64,000 bases of DNA, taken from assembly GCF_902499115.1 (NCBI RefSeq), contig NZ_CABVPN010000014.1, positions 124,001-188,000 on the forward strand, written 5' to 3'. Source of the stretch: Burkholderia diffusa (GTDB lineage: Bacteria > Pseudomonadota > Gammaproteobacteria > Burkholderiales > Burkholderiaceae). The notes under the pieces were generated by a model. It saw only the letters and a list, made by a program, of their open reading frames with translations, searched no databases and had not been told where the DNA came from. This document shows, one piece after another, positions 43,301 to 53,942 of the stretch (positions are counted from its first letter, which is position 1; each line of letters begins with the position of its first letter). The translations under genes were made by a program, and so were the position numbers.

Positions 43301-44056
43301 TTGATTCTTTACGAGTATCCGTTCAACGAGCGAATTCGCACGCTATTGCGCCTCGAAGACCTGTTCGAGCGCTTCGCGTTCTTTTTGGCTCAGGAGGACC
43401 CGCGTGAACATCACGTCGCGCTGACGACGCTGTTCGAAATCGCTGAGGTCACAGGCCGCGCGGACCTGAAATCGGATCTGATGAAGGAGCTCGAACGTCA
43501 ACGCCAGACGCTCGCCCCCTTTCGCGGCAATCCGGGCATCGAACAGAATGCGCTCGAGGCCGTGCTCGGTGAAATCGAGCAGACGCTCGCCAATCTTGCG
43601 CAGATGCAGGGCAAGACCGGGCAGCATCTGGTCGACAACGAGTGGCTCGCCAGCATCCGCAGCCGCGCGGTGATTCCCGGCGGCACGTGCAAGTTCGACC
43701 TGCCGTCGTACTATGCGTGGCAGCAATGGCCCGCGGAACAGCGGCGCCAGGACATTGCGAAATGGATCCTGCCGCTGCTGCCGCTGCGCGATGCCGCTGC
43801 GATCGTGCTGCGGCTCGCACGTGAATCGGGGCAGGCTTCGAAAGTGATGGCGATGCAGGGCAGCTACCAGCAGATGCTGTCGGGGCGCTCCTACCAGCTG
43901 ATGCAGGTCCGCGTGCCCCCGGAGCTGCGCGTGATTCCCGAAGCGAGCGCCAACAAATACATGCTGTGGGTACGGTTCACCATGCAGGACGGCGACGTGC
44001 GGCCGCGCGCGGTGGACATCGACGTGCCGTTCCATCTGACACTGTGCAATCTGTAA
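43301..44056 (+). CDS. zapD: cell division protein ZapD
   Basis: 251 residues from a TTG start (ILYEYPFNERIRTLLRLEDL is the conserved ZapD/YacF N-terminus, which fixes the start). ZapD cross-links FtsZ filaments; the beta-strand domain with LPSYYAWQQWPAEQRRQDI and MLSGRSYQLMQVRVP is present. A TAGAGGCGAG precedes the start. Its target, FtsZ, is encoded at 52554-53750. 109 bp separate it from coaE. Confidence 0.95.
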   Translation: MILYEYPFNERIRTLLRLEDLFERFAFFLAQEDPREHHVALTTLFEIAEVTGRADLKSDLMKELERQRQTLAPFRGNPGIEQNALEAVLGEIEQTLANLAQMQGKTGQHLVDNEWLASIRSRAVIPGGTCKFDLPSYYAWQQWPAEQRRQDIAKWILPLLPLRDAAAIVLRLARESGQASKVMAMQGSYQQMLSGRSYQLMQVRVPPELRVIPEASANKYMLWVRFTMQDGDVRPRAVDIDVPFHLTLCNL

Positions 44057-44084
44057 CGGCCGCGCGCCGGTTCGACGCTTTCGT

Positions 44085-44285
44085 ATGACTACCGTTGTGA
44101 AATGTCCTTCGTGCGGCGCAGAAGTGCGCTGGACGCCTGAAAACAAGTTCCGTCCCTTCTGTTCGGCCCGCTGCAAGCAACTCGACCTCGGCGCATGGGC
44201 CGCAGAAAAGTACCGGATCGGCGGGGCCTCCGACGAGGGTCCGTCGTCGGAGGAAGATGGCGCCGACGGCCGCCGCGACAGCTGA
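44085..44285 (+). CDS. yacG: DNA gyrase inhibitor YacG
   Basis: 66 residues; zinc-binding protein shown in E. coli to bind GyrB. Zinc ligands are in VKCPSCGAEVRWTPEN and RPFCSARCKQLDLGAWAAEK; both Cys pairs are intact. The acidic C-terminal tail is variable. Co-transcribed with zapD (28-bp gap). Confidence 0.95.
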   Translation: MTTVVKCPSCGAEVRWTPENKFRPFCSARCKQLDLGAWAAEKYRIGGASDEGPSSEEDGADGRRDS

Positions 44286-44347
44286 GCGGCGCGCGACACC
44301 GCTCGCCCTGCAGATATGGCCCGCCTTTCAGGCGAGCCGCCACGGCG

Positions 44348-44791
44348 TCATTGCGACGCCGCCTCCTTCTCGAGCAGCGCCAGCACCGGCAGCGCCGCCG
44401 GCAACAGCGGCGCGACCTCGACCGGCAGTTGCTGCCACACGAACGCCTGCCCTTCCTTGCTGTGCGGCTCACCCGCCCAGCCCGTCACCTTGCAGAAATA
44501 GAGCCGCACGTACGCGTGCGGATAATCGTGCTCGAGCGTATGCCAGCGGTGGCTGGCCGTGACTTCGATGCCGAGTTCCTCGTGCAATTCGCGCGCCAGC
44601 GCGTCCTCCACGCTCTCCCCGGCCTCCAGCTTGCCGCCGGGAAACTCCCAGTAGCCCTCGTACGGCTTGCCCTGCAGCCGCTGTGCGAGCAGGTAACGAC
44701 CGTCCGCCTGCACCATCACGCCGACCGCGACCTCTGTCACCTTGCGTCCATCGGGCGCGCGCACGCTGCCCGCTGCGAAATCCGTACTCAT
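44348..44791 (-). CDS. mutT: MutT-type Nudix hydrolase
   Basis: 147 residues; probably removes 8-oxo-dGTP from the nucleotide pool. Nudix box in EFPGGKLEAGESVEDALARE and LHEELGIE. TEVAVGVMVQADGRYLLAQR is the first strand pair. The start at MSTDFAAGSVRAPDGRKVTE is chosen because its ATG overlaps the DUF815 gene stop (ATGA); open sequence upstream belongs to another reading of that gene. Its place next to yacG and the DUF815 ATPase is common in betaproteobacteria. Confidence 0.93.
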   Translation of the reverse strand: MSTDFAAGSVRAPDGRKVTEVAVGVMVQADGRYLLAQRLQGKPYEGYWEFPGGKLEAGESVEDALARELHEELGIEVTASHRWHTLEHDYPHAYVRLYFCKVTGWAGEPHSKEGQAFVWQQLPVEVAPLLPAALPVLALLEKEAASQ

Positions 44792-45657
44792 ACCTGCTCC
44801 TTGCGACCCGACCAGTCGCGCGCGAACTGCCATGCGACGCGCCCCGAACGCGAACCGCGCTCGAGCGCCCAGACGAGCGCGTCGCCGCGCGCCGTCTCGA
44901 TCTCCGCGTCCGCGCAGCCGGAATGGCGCAGCCAGTGCGCGACGATGTCGAGGTAGTCGTCCTGCTTGAACGGGTAGAAGCTGACCCACAGGCCGAAGCG
45001 CTCCGACAGCGAGATCTTTTCCTCGACGACTTCACCGGGGTGGATCTCGCCGTCCGGCAGATGCTTGTACGACTCGTTGTCGCTCATGTACTCGGGCAGC
45101 AGATGGCGGCGGTTCGACGTCGCGTAGATCAGCACGTTGTCGGACTGCGCGGCGATCGAGCCGTCGAGTGCGACCTTCAGCGCCTTGTAGCCCGATTCGC
45201 CCTCCTCGAACGACAGGTCGTCGCAGAACACGATGAAACGCTCCGGACGCTCAGAGATCAGATCCACGATGTCGCCGAGATCGTGCAGGTCGTCCTTGTC
45301 GACTTCGATCAGGCGCAGCCCGTCCTTCGCATACGCGTTCAGGCAGGCCTTGATCAGGGACGACTTGCCAGTGCCGCGCGCACCTGTCAGCAGCACGTTG
45401 TTCGCCGGCTTGCGCTGGACGAACTGTCGCGTGTTCTGCTCGATCAGCCCTTTCTGTCGATCGATGTTGTGCAGGTCGCCCAGCGTGATCGACGACGCTG
45501 CCGGCACCGGCTGCAAATAGCCGCGCCCCTGGCGCTTGCGCCAACGGAACGCGGTGGCGGCATTCCAGTCGATGGCCGCCGGCGCGGGCGGCAGCATCCC
45601 CTCGAGGCGGCCGAGCAGCGCTTCCGCGCGCGTCAGAAACTGTTCGAGCTTGTCCAT
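44788..45657 (-). CDS. DUF815-family AAA-type ATPase
   Basis: 289 residues. Walker A VLLTGARGTGKSSLIKACLN, Walker B-like RFIVFCDDLSFEEGESGYKA, and NVLIYATSNRRHLLPEYMSD (sensor 1 region). YLQPVPAASSITLGDLHNID is a family signature ahead of the P-loop. It is a conserved cytoplasmic ATPase of unknown role. Overlaps mutT by 4 bp and follows argJ by 19 bp. Confidence 0.9.
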   Translation of the reverse strand: MDKLEQFLTRAEALLGRLEGMLPPAPAAIDWNAATAFRWRKRQGRGYLQPVPAASSITLGDLHNIDRQKGLIEQNTRQFVQRKPANNVLLTGARGTGKSSLIKACLNAYAKDGLRLIEVDKDDLHDLGDIVDLISERPERFIVFCDDLSFEEGESGYKALKVALDGSIAAQSDNVLIYATSNRRHLLPEYMSDNESYKHLPDGEIHPGEVVEEKISLSERFGLWVSFYPFKQDDYLDIVAHWLRHSGCADAEIETARGDALVWALERGSRSGRVAWQFARDWSGRKEQV

Positions 45658-45676
45658 GTCGTTCGAGCGCTCCCGA

Positions 45677-46918
45677 TCAGGAGCGATAATCCGCGTTGAT
45701 GCTCACGTAATCGTGCGAAAGATCGCACGTCCAGATCGTTGCCTGCGCGTCACCGCGGCCGAGCAGCACGCGGATCGTGATTTCGCTCTGCTTCATCACG
45801 CGCTGGCCGTCCTCCTCCTGGTAAGCCGGGTTGCGGCCACCGGCCTTCGCGACGAGCACGTCGTCGAGATAGAGATCGATCTTGCCGACGTCGAGATCCG
45901 TGACGCCCGCGTAGCCGATCGCCGCGAGGATCCGGCCCAGGTTGGGGTCGGATGCGTAGAAGGCCGTCTTCACAAGCGGCGAGTGCCCGATCGCATAGGC
46001 GATCTGGCGGCACTCGGCGACGCTCTTGCCGCCTTCGACCTGCACCGTCATGAATTTCGTCGCGCCTTCGCCATCGCGCACGATCAGCTGCGACAGCACC
46101 TGAGCGACCTGCGTGACCGCATCGCGCAGCGCTGCATAGGCCGGTGAATCGGTCGACGTGATCGCGGGCAGCGTGCTCTTGCCGGACGCGATCAGGATGA
46201 ACGAGTCGTTCGTCGACGTGTCGCCGTCGATCGTGATGCAGTTGAACGAGCGGTCGGCCACTTCCTTCACGAGCGTGTCGAGGACCGGCTGCGCCACGGT
46301 CGCATCGAACGCGAGGAAGCCGAGCATCGTCGCCATGTTCGGCTTGATCATGCCCGCACCCTTGCTGATGCCTGTCAGCGTGACCGTGTGGCCGTCGATC
46401 GTCACCTGGCGAGACGTGGCCTTCGGCAGCGTGTCGGTCGTCATGATCGCCTGCGCGGCGTCATACCAGTTCGCGGCCTTGCGGTTTGCGAGCGCGGCCG
46501 GCAGCCCGGCCTTCAGGCGGTCGATCGGCAGCGGCTCGAGGATCACGCCGGTCGAGAACGGCAACACCTGCGCGGCGTCGATGCCCGCGAGGCGCGCGAG
46601 TTCCGAGCAGGTTTCGCGCGTGTTCACGAGGCCCGGCTCGCCGGTGCCCGCATTCGCATTGCCCGTGTTCACGACGAGCGCGCGGATGCCCGCGCCGCCG
46701 GCACGCACCGCTGCCAGGTGCTCGCGACACACCGTCACCGGCGCGGCGCAGAAGCGGTTCTCGGTGAATACGCCGGCGACCGTCGCCCCTTCGTCGACGG
46801 AAATGACCAGCACGTCCTTGCGATTCGGCTTGCGGATGTTCGCTTCCGCCCAGCCGAGCGTGACGCCGGCGACGGGATGGAGTTGGGCGGGATCGATCGA
46901 CGGAAAATTGACAGCCAT
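45677..46918 (-). CDS. argJ: bifunctional glutamate N-acetyltransferase/amino-acid acetyltransferase
   Basis: 413 residues; transfers acetyl groups between N-acetylornithine and glutamate in the cyclic arginine pathway. The self-cleavage and nucleophile Thr lie in GISKGAGMIKPNMATMLGFL. TDTLPKATSRQVTIDG and CITIDGDTSTNDSFILIASG are conserved, and the C-terminus ends VSINADYRS. The start at MAVNFPSIDPAQ is chosen from the family N-terminus; an extra in-frame stretch upstream is not conserved. Lies 142 bp downstream of secA. Confidence 0.97.
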   Translation of the reverse strand: MAVNFPSIDPAQLHPVAGVTLGWAEANIRKPNRKDVLVISVDEGATVAGVFTENRFCAAPVTVCREHLAAVRAGGAGIRALVVNTGNANAGTGEPGLVNTRETCSELARLAGIDAAQVLPFSTGVILEPLPIDRLKAGLPAALANRKAANWYDAAQAIMTTDTLPKATSRQVTIDGHTVTLTGISKGAGMIKPNMATMLGFLAFDATVAQPVLDTLVKEVADRSFNCITIDGDTSTNDSFILIASGKSTLPAITSTDSPAYAALRDAVTQVAQVLSQLIVRDGEGATKFMTVQVEGGKSVAECRQIAYAIGHSPLVKTAFYASDPNLGRILAAIGYAGVTDLDVGKIDLYLDDVLVAKAGGRNPAYQEEDGQRVMKQSEITIRVLLGRGDAQATIWTCDLSHDYVSINADYRS

Positions 46919-47060
46919 GGGGCACACCTGCCGGATGGAAAATGCCGGCATCCGCCGGCATCGATTGGAAGAACCGGCGGGCCGCATGCGGGCCGCCGCA
47001 ACTCACATCACTGACTCGAAGCTGCAAACGAAGCGGCACGCGGATGCGCGCCGCCGTCGA

Positions 47061-49859
<2,799 letters not shown>

Positions 49860-50126
49860 CGGATCGGATCCTGCGTCGCAGCACCGGCGCCCGGCGCGCG
49901 TTGCGCGCCCCGACGCCCGAGCCTCGGCGGCTTAGCGAATTAGTGGAATCAAACGAGGAATTTTAGCACGCGAGGAAGCATGCGCCGGTGTCCCGGCTGG
50001 ACTCACGCCGCACGCCAAACCCGCGCGGGCCACCGGCCGCGTGGCCCGAAAGCCGCCCGTGCGCGAGCCGGCGCGGGTACAATCGGCGTCAACGTCCGCG
50101 CCCGTGCGCGCCCGAAGAATGCCTCG

Positions 50127-50606
50127 ATGAACCGATTTTCCAAGCGTTTCGGCCCGCTCGCCGCGTATCGCCCGCAACCCGTGTCCGAAGTGCTCAACCG
50201 CACCGACGCGTTCGCGGCGCTGCGCGCCGGCGTCGAACAAGTCGCGTCGCTGCAGCGCGACCTCGCCGCGCTCCTGCCCGACTATCTTGCGAATCACGTC
50301 GAACCGGGCTCCATCAAGGACGGCACCCTGACCCTCTTTGCCGCGCACAATGCGCTCGCCGCCCGGCTGCGGCAGGTCGAGCCGCGCCTGCTCGCCGATC
50401 TCCAGAAGCGCGGCTGGCCGGTCTCGGCGCTGCGCGTGCGCGTGCGTCCGAAGGACGCGCCGGAACCACCGCACGTGAAGCAGGCGCGTATGACGACCGT
50501 CGGCGCCACCGCGTTGCGCGACCTCGCCGATCACCTCGAGCCGTCGCCGCTGCAGGCTGCACTCGCGCGGATGGCCGCGCGCCACGGTGCGAAGTCTTCG
50601 CGCTGA
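50127..50606 (+). CDS. DUF721 (DciA-like) protein
   Basis: 159 residues. DciA-type proteins load or activate the replicative helicase DnaB in bacteria lacking DnaC/DnaI. The DUF721 region contains LLPDYLANHVEPGSIKDGTL, TLFAAHNALAARLRQVEPRL and VSALRVRVRPKD. The start at MNRFSKRFGPLAAYR is chosen from the family N-terminus; longer upstream frames are Arg/Pro-rich read-through. It is the only plus-strand gene in the last 20 kb and lies opposite secA and lpxC, a conserved order. Confidence 0.87.
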   Translation: MNRFSKRFGPLAAYRPQPVSEVLNRTDAFAALRAGVEQVASLQRDLAALLPDYLANHVEPGSIKDGTLTLFAAHNALAARLRQVEPRLLADLQKRGWPVSALRVRVRPKDAPEPPHVKQARMTTVGATALRDLADHLEPSPLQAALARMAARHGAKSSR

Positions 50607-50639
50607 ACCCGCGCCGACCGCGCAGGCGGCCGCCCAACG

Positions 50640-50665
50640 AAAAAGCGACCCGAAGGTCGCTTTTT
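50640..50665. terminator. bidirectional terminator between the DUF721 gene and lpxC
   Basis: Perfect 11-bp stem AAAAAGCGACC/GGTCGCTTTTT with a CGAA tetraloop, between convergent genes. Confidence 0.93.
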
Positions 50666-50688
50666 CTATCGCGGGTGCCGAACGCCGA

Positions 50689-51606
50689 TCAGGCGAAGGC
50701 CGTCTGCGTGTCGAACGCGAAGCCGCTCGGCGCGGCTTGCGGATCGTCGAACGTGACGATCTCGTATGCGTCCTCGTGCGCGAGCAGTTCGCGCAGCAGC
50801 GCGTTGTTCAGCCCGTGACCCGACTTGTATGCGGTGTACGACGCCAGCAGCGGATGGCCGACCACGTACAGGTCGCCGATCGCGTCGAGCATCTTGTGCT
50901 TCACGAACTCGTCGTCGTAGCGCAGCCCGTCGTTGTTCAGGATCCGGTATTCGTCGAGCACGATCGCGTTGTCCATGCTGCCGCCGCGTGCGAGACCCAG
51001 CTCGCGCATCATTTCGACTTCATGGGCAAAACCGAACGTGCGCGCACGCGCGATCTCGCGTACGTACGACGTGTTCGCGAAGTCGACCTCGAGTTCCTGG
51101 CCGGTCTTGTCGACGGCCGGGTGACGGAAGTCGATCGTGAACTTCAGCTTGAAGCCGAAATACGGATCGAGACGCGCGAACTTGTCGCCGTCACGGATTT
51201 CGACCGGCTTCTTCACCTTGATGAAGCGCTTCGGCGCGTTCTGCTCCTCGATGCCCGCGGACTGGATCAGGAACACGAAGGACGCGGCGCTGCCGTCCAT
51301 GATCGGGATTTCCTCTGCCGTCACGTCGACATAGAGGTTGTCGATGCCGAGGCCGGCACACGCCGACATCAGGTGCTCGACGGTCGACACGCGCGCACCA
51401 TCCTTCTGCAGCACCGACGCGAGCCGCGTGTCGCCGATCGACATCGCGGATGCCGGGATGTCGACAGGCGTGGGCAGGTCGACGCGCGAGAAAACGATCC
51501 CCGTGCCCGGCGCGGCCGGGCGAAGCGTCAGTTCGACCTTGCGGCCCGAGTGGAGACCGATGCCCACGGTCTTCACGATCGATTTGATGGTGCGCTGCTT
51601 CAGCAT
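50689..51606 (-). CDS. lpxC: UDP-3-O-acyl-N-acetylglucosamine deacetylase
   Basis: 305 residues; zinc deacetylase committing to lipid A synthesis, degraded by FtsH in E. coli. Zinc ligands: His in VSTVEHLMSACAGLGIDN and the HxxxD set in FVKHKMLDAIGDLYVVGHPL. EIPIMDGSAASFVFLIQSAG is the catalytic Glu region. The start at MLKQRTIKSIVKTVGIGLHS follows the family; the frame remains open to 51636 with two further ATGs. A 7-bp inverted repeat lies 15 nt upstream. Separated from the dcw genes by the peroxiredoxin gene. Confidence 0.98.
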   Translation of the reverse strand: MLKQRTIKSIVKTVGIGLHSGRKVELTLRPAAPGTGIVFSRVDLPTPVDIPASAMSIGDTRLASVLQKDGARVSTVEHLMSACAGLGIDNLYVDVTAEEIPIMDGSAASFVFLIQSAGIEEQNAPKRFIKVKKPVEIRDGDKFARLDPYFGFKLKFTIDFRHPAVDKTGQELEVDFANTSYVREIARARTFGFAHEVEMMRELGLARGGSMDNAIVLDEYRILNNDGLRYDDEFVKHKMLDAIGDLYVVGHPLLASYTAYKSGHGLNNALLRELLAHEDAYEIVTFDDPQAAPSGFAFDTQTAFA

Positions 51607-51620
51607 GATGTTCTTCATCT

Positions 51621-51667
51621 TGATTGAGATTATCAATCAGGAGTTATATTCGATAGGTGGGATTATA
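51621..51667 (-). promoter_or_regulatory. lpxC leader: consensus -10 and an inverted repeat near the start codon
   Basis: On the minus strand TATAAT (51667-51662) lies 55 bp before the start codon, without a clear -35. TGATTGA (51621-51627)/TCAATCA (51633-51639) forms a 7-bp stem 15 nt before the ATG. Confidence 0.45.
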
Positions 51668-51741
51668 GCGTAATTCCCTATTCAACGCTGTTTGAAACTG
51701 CGTATCAATCTGTTTCGACTGTTTACCCGCGCCGATACGGG

Positions 51742-51786
51742 ACGGGCCGATGCCCGGAACGGAGGCGTTTCCGGTCATCGGCCCGT
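51742..51786 (-). other. long hairpin between the peroxiredoxin gene and lpxC
   Basis: 11-bp perfect outer stem ACGGGCCGATG/CATCGGCCCGT, one mismatch, then a 6-bp inner stem CCGGAA/TTCCGG around a 9-nt loop. It lies 60 bp after the peroxiredoxin stop, with no T-run on either strand. It could end the dcw transcript or be a processing/stability element. Confidence 0.65.
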
Positions 51787-51846
51787 GTTACAACTGCCCT
51801 GAGGCCGGTGCGCAGCGTTGCCCGCAGGCAACGGCGCACCGCACGA

Positions 51847-52353
51847 TCAGGACATCAACGTCGCGAGCACGCTCGCCGCATCGCTCACTTCGAACTTGCC
51901 CGGCGCTTCGACGGCCAGCGTCTTGACCACACCGTCGTCGACCACCATCGCATAGCGCAGGGAACGGATTCCCATGCCACGCGCGGACAAATCCTGCGTC
52001 AGCCCCAGCGCATGAGTGAAAGCAGCGCTGCCGTCCGCCATCATGCGCACCTTGCCCGCGGTGTGCAGATCACGTCCCCATGCGCCCATCACGAATGCGT
52101 CGTTGACGGACACGCACCAGAGCTCGTCGATGCCCGCCGAGCGCAGTTGCTCGGCGAGCTCGACATAGCCCGGCACATGCTGCGCCGAACAGGTCGGCGT
52201 GAACGCGCCCGGCAATCCGAAGATCACCACCCGCTTTCCCGCAACCTGATCGCGCACGCTGAAGGCATTCGGCCCCAGCGTGCAGCCTTCGCGCGCGTCG
52301 TCGATGAATTCGAACAGTTGCGCGTCGGGCAGCGCGTCGCCCACTTGAATCAT
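51847..52353 (-). CDS. peroxiredoxin (Prx5/AhpE-like glutathione/thiol peroxidase)
   Basis: 168 residues; reduces peroxides through the peroxidatic Cys in LPGAFTPTCSAQHVPGYVEL (the Prx5-type PxxxTxxC motif). DELWCVSVNDAFVMGAWGRD and GIRSLRYAMVVDDGVVKTLA are typical of the subgroup. No C-terminal glutaredoxin domain is present. It sits between ftsZ and lpxC (200 bp after ftsZ), an order repeated in several betaproteobacteria. A link to division or lipid A is not implied by the sequence. Confidence 0.93.
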   Translation of the reverse strand: MIQVGDALPDAQLFEFIDDAREGCTLGPNAFSVRDQVAGKRVVIFGLPGAFTPTCSAQHVPGYVELAEQLRSAGIDELWCVSVNDAFVMGAWGRDLHTAGKVRMMADGSAAFTHALGLTQDLSARGMGIRSLRYAMVVDDGVVKTLAVEAPGKFEVSDAASVLATLMS

Positions 52354-52553
52354 GGCTGGTCCCTCATAGCGATACGGTTTTTCGGCGTATTGCGGACAGC
52401 ACGTCCCATCCCGCTCCGCTCATGCGAAGAGGGCACGTTTCCCGGCCCGGCGTCGCATCCGACGCGGCCTGTCGTGGTCCGTGGCATCCGTCACGCCGGC
52501 GTTACCGCGGCAATCTCATCGATTGCGCCGCGGCTTCGCCTGTGTGTGCGTCG

Positions 52554-53750
52554 TCAGTCAGCCTGCTTGCGCAGGAAAGCCGGGATGTCGTACGTGTCGA
52601 CACCCTTCTCCTGCAGCGCCTGCACGTGCGATGCCGCGGTTTCGCGCGAGTTGCGCCACACCGCCGGCGTATCGAGCGCGCCGTAGTCGGCCGTGCTGAC
52701 GTGTTGCGGCTGCGCATAGCCGTGCGAGATCGCGCTGACCGGCTGGTTGTCGGTACCCGTGCGCAGCAGCGTCATCGGAGCCGATTGCTGCTTCTTCGCC
52801 GCACGGCCCAGACCCGTCGCCACGACCGTCACGCGCAGTGCATCGCCCATTGCGTCGTCGTACACCGCACCGAAGATCACCGTGGCGTCTTCCGCCGCGT
52901 AGCTCTTGATCGTGTTCATCACTTCGCGCGTTTCCGACAGGCGCAGCGAACGGCTCGACGTGATGTTGACCAGCACGCCGCGCGCGCCCGACAGATCGAC
53001 GCCTTCGAGCAGCGGGCTCGCCACGGCCTGTTCCGCCGCGAGGCGTGCGCGATCGACGCCGGCGACCGTCGCCGTGCCCATCATCGCCTTGCCCTGCTCG
53101 CCCATCACCGTCTTCACGTCTTCGAAGTCGACGTTCACGAGGCCATCGACATTGATGATTTCAGCGATGCCTGCGACCGCGTTGTTCAACACGTCGTCCG
53201 CGCACTGGAAGCACTTGTCCATCTCGGCGTCATCGCCCATCACGTCGAACAGCTTGTCGTTCAGGACGACGATCAGCGAGTCGACGTGATCCTCCAGTTG
53301 CTGCGAGCCTGCTTCGGCGACGCGCATGCGCTTGCCGCCTTCGAATTCGAACGGCTTGCTGACGACACCCACCGTCAGGATGCCCATCTCCTTCGCGATC
53401 TGCGCGACCACCGGCGCCGCGCCCGTGCCCGTACCGCCACCCATGCCGGCCGTGATGAACACCATGTGCGCGCCACGCAGCGCGTCGGCGATGCGCTCAC
53501 GCGCCTCTTCCGCCGCCGCCTTGCCCATTTCCGGCTTCGCGCCGGCGCCGAGGCCGGTGTTGCCGAGCTGGATCACGGACGGTGCGCGCGCGCGCGACAG
53601 CGCCTGTGCGTCGGTGTTCATCACGATGAAGTCGACGCCCTGCACGCCACGGTTGATCATGTGCTGAACGGCATTGCCGCCAGCGCCGCCAACGCCGACC
53701 ACCTTGATGATGGTGCCGTTGGTTTCGGTTTCCAGCATTTCGAATTCCAT
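52554..53750 (-). CDS. ftsZ: cell division GTPase FtsZ
   Basis: 398 residues; polymerises into the Z-ring. The start at MEFEMLETETNGTIIKVVGV is set by GGAGG 7 nt upstream. GTP binding: GVGGAGGNAVQHM, NTDAQAL and the tubulin signature AGMGGGTGTGAAPVVAQIAK. The T7 loop is VNVDFEDVKTVM. A disordered linker follows residue ~320, and the C-terminal peptide VDTYDIPAFLRKQAD binds FtsA and ZipA. Its modulator ZapD is encoded at 43301. The 192-bp gap to ftsA contains palindromes. Confidence 0.99.
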   Translation of the reverse strand: MEFEMLETETNGTIIKVVGVGGAGGNAVQHMINRGVQGVDFIVMNTDAQALSRARAPSVIQLGNTGLGAGAKPEMGKAAAEEARERIADALRGAHMVFITAGMGGGTGTGAAPVVAQIAKEMGILTVGVVSKPFEFEGGKRMRVAEAGSQQLEDHVDSLIVVLNDKLFDVMGDDAEMDKCFQCADDVLNNAVAGIAEIINVDGLVNVDFEDVKTVMGEQGKAMMGTATVAGVDRARLAAEQAVASPLLEGVDLSGARGVLVNITSSRSLRLSETREVMNTIKSYAAEDATVIFGAVYDDAMGDALRVTVVATGLGRAAKKQQSAPMTLLRTGTDNQPVSAISHGYAQPQHVSTADYGALDTPAVWRNSRETAASHVQALQEKGVDTYDIPAFLRKQAD

Positions 53751-53864
53751 TGTTGCCTCCGTCAAGAGAATAAAACTACTCGGCCGTTATTCGGCAGGAG
53801 ATCGGGCAACCCCCTGTCGCGCGCCAGCCGCCGGCACCGGCGCGAATTTCGATTCGGTTCGTCC

Positions 53865-53932
53865 CCAAGAAAACGCCGGGCCACCCCGGGTTTTCTTGGC
53901 CCCCTCGGGGGGCAGGCTCGGCATGCCGAGCC
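53865..53932 (-). repeat. palindromic element in the ftsA-ftsZ intergenic region
   Basis: Two adjacent structures. The first is a hairpin with 10-bp outer arms CCAAGAAAAC/GTTTTCTTGG (53865-53874, 53890-53899) and inner arms CCGGG/CCCGG. The second is the perfect 18-bp palindrome GGCTCGGCATGCCGAGCC (53915-53932). They are linked by a C5-TCG-G5-like mini-hairpin near 53900-53912. Confidence 0.8.
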
Positions 53933-53942
53933 GTGGGGGTAC

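Noticed and set aside
44792..44989. N-terminal extension of the MutT-type protein into the DUF815 gene
   Set aside because: The extension reads the DUF815 coding region in another frame; the ATG at 44791 overlapping the upstream stop gives the normal MutT length.
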